Below, piece by piece: positions 1 to 6,127 of a DNA stretch of 9,043 nucleotides; position 1 is the first letter of the stretch, and every line of letters starts with the position of its first letter. The notes under the pieces are model-generated. The model was not told where the DNA came from. It worked only from the letters and a program-made list of their open reading frames with translations, and made no database searches. The DNA lies in assembly GCA_002171155.1 (NCBI GenBank), contig NHHF01000024.1, positions 1-9,043 of the forward strand. The letters run 5' to 3'. The stretch is from Betaproteobacteria bacterium TMED156. Its GTDB lineage: Bacteria; Pseudomonadota; Gammaproteobacteria; Burkholderiales; Burkholderiaceae_A. Both the position numbers and the translations under genes were made by a program.

Positions 1-2092
1 AGCCAGGGTAGTAGGAGATGTTTTAGGAAAATTCCACCCTCATGGTGACCAATCCGCATATGATGCTCTAGTAAGATTATCACAAGATTTTTCGCTTAGA
101 TATCCTCTTATTGATGGTCATGGAAATTTTGGGTCCAGAGATGGTGATGGTGCAGCAGCAATGAGATATACAGAAGCAAGGTTAACCAATTTTTCAGAAA
201 TATTGTTGTCTGAGGTTGATGAAGGAACAGTCAATTTCAAATTAAATTATGACGGTTCATTTTTTGAACCGGATCGTTTTCCTGCAAGATTACCAGTCTG
301 TATTTTAAATGGCGCATCAGGTATAGCAGTTGGAATGGCGACAGAAATTCCTCCACATAATCTTTGTGATGTTGCTCAAGCTGTAATTGAATTACTTAAT
401 AATCCGAAAGTAACAGATGAGCACTTAATTAACCTTATTAATGGCCCTGATTATCCGGGAGGAGGACAAATAATATCTTCAAAAGCCCATATACGAGATC
501 TGTATCTTACAGGTAAAGGGACTCTTAGAACTCAAGCAAGATGGAAATTTGAAGATTTAGCAAGAGGTCAATGGCAATTGGTAGTTTACGAGCTACCTCC
601 AGGTGTTTCTTCAAAAAAAATCTTAGAAGAAATAGAAGATTTGACAAATCCAAAATTAAAAAATGGAAAAAAAACTCTAACCTCACTTCAAACACAGAGC
701 AAGCAATTAGTTTTAGGAAAATTAGCTTCTGTAAGGGACGAGTCTGGTAAAGATTATGCTGTAAGACTTGTTTTCGAACCAAAAAGCTCAAGAGTAAACA
801 GGAAAGACTTCACAAGTTTTTTATTAAGTCAAACATCTTTGCAAAGTACTGTTTCAATTAATTTAGTTGCTATAAACGAAATTGGAAAACCAAAACTTTT
901 TAGTTTTGGGGAATTAATACGAAACTGGACAAAATTCAGAGTTTCAACCACAAAGAAAAGAACCAAGCATAGATTACAAAAAATCACCGAAAGGTTGCAC
1001 ATTCTCAATGGAAGACTTAAGGCTCTTGAATCAATAGATCTGGTAATTTCAATAATCAGAGAAAGTGAAGACCCCAAACTACTTCTGATCGAAAAACTTG
1101 ATATTTCAAATGAACAAGCAGATGATATTTTAGACATCAGACTGAAACAATTAGCTAGAATGGAGTTCATTAAAATCAAAACAGAGTTCAAAGAAAAAAA
1201 TAAAATTTCTAAAGATTTAAATAGAATACTAAAAAATGAACGTTTCTTAAAACAGCTTGTTGTTAGGGAAGTTGGTCTTGATACAGAAAAATTTGGTGAT
1301 AAAAGAAGAACTTTAATAAAAGAAGATGAAGTAGCTTCGGTAACTAAGGAGCCATCTAATGAGCCTGTAACTGTAATTATTTCGGAAAATGGTTGGGTAC
1401 GTATTAGACAAGGACATGGTCACGAAAACATGTCATTTAATTTTAAAACAGGAGACAATCTACACTCAACGTATGAATGTAGCACATTAGACCATGTTGT
1501 GAGTATATCAACTGCCGGCAGGAGCTACACTGTAGCGATTAGAATTTTGCCGGGTGGAAGAACAGATGGTATCCCTTTTACTTCCTTAATTGACCTTGAA
1601 CCCGGTGAAAGTTTGATAACATATGCAGCAGGATCTATGAAGGATTTCTTTTTATTGACAACCAAAAAAGGACTGGGTTTTATAACTAAGCTAGAATCTT
1701 TGTTATCGAGAAACCGTTCAGGTAAGCACTTCCTTAATCTTGACGTTAATGATTCCCCTATATCAATGAATTTTGTAGAGGGGGGGAATAATGCAATAGC
1801 TATTTTGTCAAAATTACAAAGACTGATAATTTTCGGGCAAAATGAAATAAAACAACTTTTAAGCGGAGGTAGAGGTGTTTGTTTAATTACGTTAACTTCG
1901 GAAGACGAGTTGATTTCCATTGATATGGTTGGATTAAAGGGACTTGTTCTTCAAGGGTTCACCAAAAACCAAAAGTTAAAACAGCAAAAATTATCCAGAA
2001 ATGATTTATTTGAATACATTTCCAAAAGAGGCAGAAAAGGTAAGTTTTTACGATGTAAATTTAATATAACCAAAATAAAAGCTTTGAATTAA
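1..2092 (+). CDS. parC: DNA topoisomerase IV subunit A, 5'-truncated by window edge
   Basis: ParC is the DNA breakage-reunion subunit of topoisomerase IV; with ParE it unlinks daughter chromosomes and relaxes supercoils. The reading frame is open from base 2, before the first in-frame ATG at 161, so that ATG is internal and roughly 60-65 N-terminal residues lie outside the window; about 696 residues are visible. The winged-helix region reads [15 protein letters not shown] (bases 29-70). The catalytic Tyr is in [10 protein letters not shown], codon 167-169, preceded by the conserved Arg. A tower and coiled-coil region follows. The C-terminal beta-pinwheel begins near 1360 ([12 protein letters not shown]) with degenerate GyrA-box-like loops (SGGRG near 1861) and no canonical QRRGGKG box, which favours ParC over GyrA. 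A basic RGRKGK near the end resembles betaproteobacterial ParC. The gene ends normally at TAA. The quinolone-anchor Ser position is Gln. Very sure of the family. Confidence 0.96.
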   Translation, partial: ARVVGDVLGKFHPHGDQSAYDALVRLSQDFSLRYPLIDGHGNFGSRDGDGAAAMRYTEARLTNFSEILLSEVDEGTVNFKLNYDGSFFEPDRFPARLPVCILNGASGIAVGMATEIPPHNLCDVAQAVIELLNNPKVTDEHLINLINGPDYPGGGQIISSKAHIRDLYLTGKGTLRTQARWKFEDLARGQWQLVVYELPPGVSSKKILEEIEDLTNPKLKNGKKTLTSLQTQSKQLVLGKLASVRDESGKDYAVRLVFEPKSSRVNRKDFTSFLLSQTSLQSTVSINLVAINEIGKPKLFSFGELIRNWTKFRVSTTKKRTKHRLQKITERLHILNGRLKALESIDLVISIIRESEDPKLLLIEKLDISNEQADDILDIRLKQLARMEFIKIKTEFKEKNKISKDLNRILKNERFLKQLVVREVGLDTEKFGDKRRTLIKEDEVASVTKEPSNEPVTVIISENGWVRIRQGHGHENMSFNFKTGDNLHSTYECSTLDHVVSISTAGRSYTVAIRILPGGRTDGIPFTSLIDLEPGESLITYAAGSMKDFFLLTTKKGLGFITKLESLLSRNRSGKHFLNLDVNDSPISMNFVEGGNNAIAILSKLQRLIIFGQNEIKQLLSGGRGVCLITLTSEDELISIDMVGLKGLVLQGFTKNQKLKQQKLSRNDLFEYISKRGRKGKFLRCKFNITKIKALN

Positions 2093-2096
2093 ATAA

Positions 2097-2126
2097 CTTG
2101 AAATTTCACTTTTAGCCTAAACATAT
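2097..2126 (+). promoter_or_regulatory. Candidate RpoH (sigma-32) promoter of htpG
   Basis: The spacer between parC and htpG contains CTTGAAA at 2097-2103, a perfect match to the sigma-32 -35 element. Sixteen nucleotides later comes aaCATAT (2120-2126), which matches the CATnT half of the CCCATnT -10 element but not its first two C residues. The expected start would be about 35 nt before the htpG ATG. Heat-shock control of htpG by RpoH is known in E. coli; its use here is inferred. TTGAAA with CATATT 18 nt further on could also serve the housekeeping sigma factor. Confidence 0.5.
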
Positions 2127-2166
2127 TTAGCATTAAACAGAATTAATACTCTACTAAGGGATTTAA

Positions 2167-4158
2167 ATGGCCAAAGAAACACTAGCTTTTCAAACAGAGG
2201 TAAGTCAGTTACTTAAATTAATGATTCATTCTTTATACAGTAATAGAGATATTTTCCTAAGAGAATTAATTTCTAATGCTTCGGATGCTTGTGACAAATT
2301 AAGGGTTGAAGCACTTGCTGATGATAGTTTGTATGAAAGTAACTCAGATTTAAAAATTCAAGTAGAGTTCGATGAAAAGAAGAGAACCATCACTGTTGTT
2401 GACAATGGTGTTGGAATGTCCAGGGAAGAGGTTGTATCTAACTTAGGTACTATTGCGAAATCAGGTACAAAAGAGTTTTTCAGTCGTTTATCTGGAGATG
2501 CTGCCAAAGACTCTGCCTTGATCGGTCAATTTGGAGTTGGATTCTATTCTTCTTTTATTGTTGCTTCAAAGGTTATCGTGAAGACTAGGAGAGCAGGGGT
2601 TACGGATGCTGAAGGTGTGTCCTGGGAGTCTGATGGGACAAACGGTTTTAGTATACAAAAGATAAAAAAACCTGAACGAGGAACTGAGGTTATTCTGTTT
2701 TTAAGAGAAAAAAATTCTGAAAAAGAATCTTCTAATGAAGAATTTGATGACTTATTATCACACTGGAAATTAAAAGAAATCATCAAACGTTACTCTGATC
2801 ATATAGGAATTCCTATTTTCATGAAAAAAAGAGAATGGGATGAGAAAAAATCTGCTTATATTGAAATAGATGAGTTCGAATTGGTTACAAAAGCATCTGC
2901 ACTATGGACAAGAGCTAAACATAATATAACTGAAGAGGAATATTTTGACTTTTTTAAAAGTTTTTCTAATCTAAGTGACAGTCCTTTAACATTTACTCAC
3001 AATAAAGTTGAAGGAAGGTCAGAATATATTCAGTTGTTGTATATTCCAAAAAAAGCTCCTTTTGATTTATATGATAGACAACAAAGACATGGTCTTAAGC
3101 TTTATATAAAACGCGTTTTTATTATGGATGATGCTGAGCAATTACTACCTAATTATTTGAGATTTGTTCAAGGAGTTGTTGACTCCTCTGATCTACCTCT
3201 CAATGTTTCTCGAGAGATTTTACAAGAAAGCCGCGATATAAAGGCTATAAGGGAAAGCTGTGCCAAGAGAACTCTTAAGTTGCTTTTAGATCTTATGAAA
3301 AATAAACCAGGAGATTACGATCTTTTTTGGAGTGAATTTGGCCAGTGTTTGAAAGAGGGATTTGGTGAGGATATGGGTAATAAAGATAAAATCGCTGAAT
3401 TAATCAAATTCAAAAGCTCCTTTGATGAAAACAAGTCAAGTGTGACTTTCAAAGATTACGTTGCGAGGATGAAACCTGGTCAGGAAAATATTTTTGTAAT
3501 TACCGGAGAGAATCTTCAAACAGTTAAATTTAGCCCTCACTTAGAAATTTTTAAAAAGAAAGAAATTGAAGTTCTTTATCTCACTGATCGTGTTGACGAA
3601 TGGATGCTTAATTTTTTAACAGAATATGATGGAAAAACTATTCAGTCTGTAACTAAAGGTTCATTAGATTTAGAAAAAATAATTTCTGAAAAGGACAAAG
3701 ATAAGTCTTTTGACAAACTTAAGGAGGTGGAATCAAAAGCAAAGCCAGTTATTGAAAAAGCCAAGAAGATACTTGGTGAAAAAATAAAGGATGTGCGTTT
3801 AACTAAAAGACTTACTGATTCAGCTTGTTGTCTTGTTTCGGAAGAAAATGATGTTAGTGGCCACTTAGAACGACTATTGAAGTCAGCTGGTCAGAGTGTA
3901 CCTGATAGAAAACCTATTTTAGAACTTAACCCATCTCATCCAATTGTTGAAGCTTTAATGAGAGAGTCTGATAATGGAGGAGGTCAGATAGTAGGAGCGG
4001 ATGGCAGAGAAGTATCGGACGGAATCTCTCAAGTTTTTAACGATTTAGTCAATTTGTTGTTTGATCAAGCATTACTTGCAGAAGGAGGACAGCCAGAGGA
4101 CCCAGCTTCATTTGTGAGAAGATTAAATGGCTTTCTTTTAGAAGGTCTTTCTAAATAA
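2167..4158 (+). CDS. htpG: Bacterial Hsp90 chaperone HtpG
   Basis: HtpG is the dimeric cytosolic ATP-dependent chaperone of the Hsp90 family, acting late in folding of client proteins, often with DnaK. The GHKL ATPase domain is at roughly residues 1-230: ELISNASDA with catalytic Glu33 and Mg-binding Asn37, DNGVGM with adenine-contacting Asp79, and the lid glycine motif GQFGVGFYS at 120-128. The middle domain carries LPLNVSREILQ with Arg349, the equivalent of the Arg that contacts the gamma-phosphate. The C-terminal dimerisation domain ends in EGLSK without the eukaryotic MEEVD tail, as expected for bacteria. At 663 residues it is somewhat longer than the E. coli protein (624), with a charged Lys/Glu-rich stretch near residues 180-195. 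The start is fixed by AAGGGA 5 nt upstream and by the conserved MAKETLAFQTEV opening. It follows parC by 74 nt and precedes the cytochromes by 50 nt. Confidence 0.98.
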   Translation: MAKETLAFQTEVSQLLKLMIHSLYSNRDIFLRELISNASDACDKLRVEALADDSLYESNSDLKIQVEFDEKKRTITVVDNGVGMSREEVVSNLGTIAKSGTKEFFSRLSGDAAKDSALIGQFGVGFYSSFIVASKVIVKTRRAGVTDAEGVSWESDGTNGFSIQKIKKPERGTEVILFLREKNSEKESSNEEFDDLLSHWKLKEIIKRYSDHIGIPIFMKKREWDEKKSAYIEIDEFELVTKASALWTRAKHNITEEEYFDFFKSFSNLSDSPLTFTHNKVEGRSEYIQLLYIPKKAPFDLYDRQQRHGLKLYIKRVFIMDDAEQLLPNYLRFVQGVVDSSDLPLNVSREILQESRDIKAIRESCAKRTLKLLLDLMKNKPGDYDLFWSEFGQCLKEGFGEDMGNKDKIAELIKFKSSFDENKSSVTFKDYVARMKPGQENIFVITGENLQTVKFSPHLEIFKKKEIEVLYLTDRVDEWMLNFLTEYDGKTIQSVTKGSLDLEKIISEKDKDKSFDKLKEVESKAKPVIEKAKKILGEKIKDVRLTKRLTDSACCLVSEENDVSGHLERLLKSAGQSVPDRKPILELNPSHPIVEALMRESDNGGGQIVGADGREVSDGISQVFNDLVNLLFDQALLAEGGQPEDPASFVRRLNGFLLEGLSK

Positions 4159-4198
4159 TTATTGAACATAGTGTTACACTTATTCATATCATACAATT

Positions 4199-4202
4199 GG
4201 AG
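4199..4202 (+). promoter_or_regulatory. Ribosome binding site selecting a GTG start
   Basis: GGAG lies 6 nt before GTG at 4209. The alternative TTG at 4197 overlaps this GGAG and has no purine-rich element in front of it. The site therefore favours GTG 4209 as the start of the first cytochrome, removing four residues from the longer reading. Confidence 0.7.
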
Positions 4203-4208
4203 ATTAGG

Positions 4209-4577
4209 GTGAGAAGATTTTTTTTAAAAAAGCGATATGTTTTTGGCTACTATTTAAAATTCCTTTTTTTAATCTCAGCTTTCGTTCTCTTAGACATAAG
4301 CTCACCTCTGAAAGCCGAAGTTATTGGAGACGTTGAAGCTGGCAGAAATAAAATCTCCATGTGTGTTGGTTGTCATGGTATTTCTGAGTATAAAACCGCA
4401 TTTCCAAAAACCTATAGAGTGCCATTGATTGCAGGGCAAAGAAAAGAATATATAATTTCATCATTGAAAGCATACAGGGGTGAGCAAAGGAGTCATCCCA
4501 GTATGAGAGCTGTAGCAGGATCAATGACTGACCAAGATATTGCTGATGTTGCGGCTTTTTACAGCTTGCAAAGATAA
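4209..4577 (+). CDS. Exported monoheme cytochrome c (c553/c4-like), GTG start
   Basis: This is a small class I c-type cytochrome, probably a periplasmic electron carrier; its redox partners cannot be told from the sequence. Counting from GTG 4209 it has 122 residues. A basic N-terminus (RRFFLKKR) and a hydrophobic segment (YYLKFLFLISAFVLL) form a signal peptide, cleaved probably after PLKA (or retained as an anchor). The heme site is CVGCH at residues 52-56, with His56 as proximal ligand. The downstream pattern PLIAGQ...SMRAVAGSMTDQDI...AAFYS is that of cytochrome c553/c4 domains; Met99 aligns with the expected distal ligand. The GTG start is chosen because GGAG sits 6 nt upstream; an in-frame TTG at 4197 is the alternative. 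The next cytochrome starts 18 nt after its stop, so the two are probably cotranscribed. Which named cytochrome this is remains open. Confidence 0.88.
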   Translation: MRRFFLKKRYVFGYYLKFLFLISAFVLLDISSPLKAEVIGDVEAGRNKISMCVGCHGISEYKTAFPKTYRVPLIAGQRKEYIISSLKAYRGEQRSHPSMRAVAGSMTDQDIADVAAFYSLQR

Positions 4578-4595
4578 TTAAATCTGAGAGGTATT

Positions 4596-4937
4596 ATGCG
4601 TTACTCTAAAATTACTTTTTGTTCAATTTTTTTATATTTTGGTCTTCTTACCAATTCAGTTGCATTGGACATTGAATCTGGTAAACAAAAAGCTGAGGGA
4701 ATTTGTGCTGGCTGTCATGGAAAAGATGGAATTAATGGAATTTTCCCTTCCTATCCAATACTTGCTGGTCAACACCAAGACTACTTACAGCAAGCCCTTA
4801 ATGATTACAAATCCGGTGCCCGTAATAATGCAGTTATGTCTGGAATAGCTGGAACTCTTTCAAGGGAAGATATTATTAATATTTCAGCTTATTTTTCTTC
4901 TTTACCAGGGCCACTTCACTTAAAAAAACGTCAGTAA
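4596..4937 (+). CDS. Exported monoheme cytochrome c (c553/c4-like)
   Basis: This is a second small class I c-type cytochrome, 113 residues, likely periplasmic. The N-terminus (MRYSKITF, then a hydrophobic run to NSVA) is a typical Sec signal peptide with cleavage likely after Ala23. The heme motif CAGCH is at residues 37-41, followed by HGKDGINGIFP, LAGQHQDYL and YKSGARNNAVMSGIAGTLSREDI; Met81 is the likely distal heme ligand. This pattern is closer to the family consensus than that of its upstream neighbour. The two align well over the heme domain, so they probably arose by duplication or correspond to the two halves of a cytochrome c4-type arrangement encoded separately. GAGAGG at 4586-4591 precedes the ATG by 4 nt. 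The gene runs tail to tail into moaA with a 4-nt gap. Confidence 0.92.
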   Translation: MRYSKITFCSIFLYFGLLTNSVALDIESGKQKAEGICAGCHGKDGINGIFPSYPILAGQHQDYLQQALNDYKSGARNNAVMSGIAGTLSREDIINISAYFSSLPGPLHLKKRQ

Positions 4938-4941
4938 AAAA

Positions 4942-6105
4942 TTAACCACCAATATAACTCATTTCAATTTTTTGTTTCTTTGTATTAGATGTATATCCAG
5001 AATTCAAATATCTCAAGTTTGAGTATTGATCCTGACGTTTACCCCAAATCATTGCAATTTTATTTGTTAAGGCTTGAATTAATTCCAAATTTTGGTCCAT
5101 GAATTTTTTTTCATCTAGATAGTTTACAGCCCTAATTAAAGGCTTTAAGTCGTTTCCGTAAGATGAAAAAAGACATGTATAAAGAAAGCCATCAGCTGAA
5201 ATTCTAGCTCTAGAGCAATTTGAACAGAATGGTTTACTCACAGAAGAAATTAAGCCCACCTCAGACTGATCGTCTTCATATCTCCATCTTTCAGAGACCT
5301 CATTAACATTATCGCGACCAATATAACGTATACCATAATTTTGTTGGAGTATTTTAACAATCTCCTTTGAAGTTACTACTTTTTCAGGTCTCCAAGCATT
5401 TGTTGATCCAACATCCATAAATTCAATGAACCTAAGTGGTATAGCTCTATTTTTAAAATAAGTTGCCATAGGAAGAATTTGATTTTCGTTAATTCCTTTT
5501 TTCACAACCATATTAATTTTTACGTTCAATCCTATATTCACGGCATGCTCAATCCCTTTGAGAACCTTACCAACTTTAAATTTTGAGTCAGACATGGACT
5601 CAAAAATTTTTTGATCGATAGAATCTAAGCTCACAGTAACTCTTTTTAAACCGGCATTAAATAAATCTCTAGCTTTTTTCTTAAGTAAGGTGCCATTTGT
5701 AGTCAGAGCTATTTCAATTGGTAAATTTTTTGTAGTTTTAATTAAATTTATTTCAGAAACGAGCTTTTCAATATTTTTCTTGAGTAATGGTTCACCACCA
5801 GTCAATCTTATTTTCTCAACACCTAGAGTAGCAAAAGCCTTTACAAGAAGGATAATTTCAGAAAATGACAGCATTTGATTGTCTTTTAAATACCTATAAT
5901 TTTTATTGAAGACAGATTTTGGCATACAATATGAACATCGAAAATTACACTTATCTATTAAGGATATTCTCAAGTCAGTCAATTGTCTTCCCATATTATC
6001 TAGAATGAAGTCATCTTTAAACTCTTTTATAGGGATTTCGTCAGACTTATTCAAATTCCGTAATTTTGAAGCGTCTATAATTTTTATGAATTTTTTCGAG
6101 TGCAT
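4942..6105 (-). CDS. moaA: GTP 3',8-cyclase MoaA (molybdenum cofactor biosynthesis)
   Basis: MoaA is a radical SAM enzyme that converts GTP to 3',8-cyclo-7,8-dihydro-GTP, which MoaC turns into cyclic pyranopterin monophosphate. The SAM-binding cluster motif CNFRCSYC gives Cys53, Cys57 and Cys60; GGEP is at 103-106. The second, substrate-binding 4Fe-4S cluster has Cys294, Cys297 and Cys311 (CX2CX13C, within FCSNCSRARISADG). The C-terminal Gly-Gly needed for catalysis is intact (MSYIGG). At 387 residues it is longer than E. coli MoaA (329), mainly from an N-terminal leader of about 35 residues before GRQLTDLRIS; the leader's IKIIDASKL resembles that of betaproteobacterial MoaA, supporting the start at 6105. 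No clear Shine-Dalgarno sequence precedes that ATG. It starts 22 nt after the rne stop and probably shares its transcript. No other mo-cofactor gene is visible. Confidence 0.97.
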   Translation of the reverse strand: MHSKKFIKIIDASKLRNLNKSDEIPIKEFKDDFILDNMGRQLTDLRISLIDKCNFRCSYCMPKSVFNKNYRYLKDNQMLSFSEIILLVKAFATLGVEKIRLTGGEPLLKKNIEKLVSEINLIKTTKNLPIEIALTTNGTLLKKKARDLFNAGLKRVTVSLDSIDQKIFESMSDSKFKVGKVLKGIEHAVNIGLNVKINMVVKKGINENQILPMATYFKNRAIPLRFIEFMDVGSTNAWRPEKVVTSKEIVKILQQNYGIRYIGRDNVNEVSERWRYEDDQSEVGLISSVSKPFCSNCSRARISADGFLYTCLFSSYGNDLKPLIRAVNYLDEKKFMDQNLELIQALTNKIAMIWGKRQDQYSNLRYLNSGYTSNTKKQKIEMSYIGG

Positions 6106-6127
6106 TTTTTTGCTGTAATGTTAATTT

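Noticed and set aside
161..163. ATG at 161 as the parC start
   Set aside because: The frame is open back to base 2 and the upstream codons encode conserved topoisomerase sequence ([20 protein letters not shown]), so this ATG is internal.
2544..2786. Antisense frame within htpG
   Set aside because: It lies opposite the conserved ATPase lid region of htpG and has no independent evidence of coding.
4197..4199. TTG at 4197 as start of the first cytochrome
   Set aside because: No Shine-Dalgarno sequence precedes it, whereas GTG 4209 has GGAG at good spacing.
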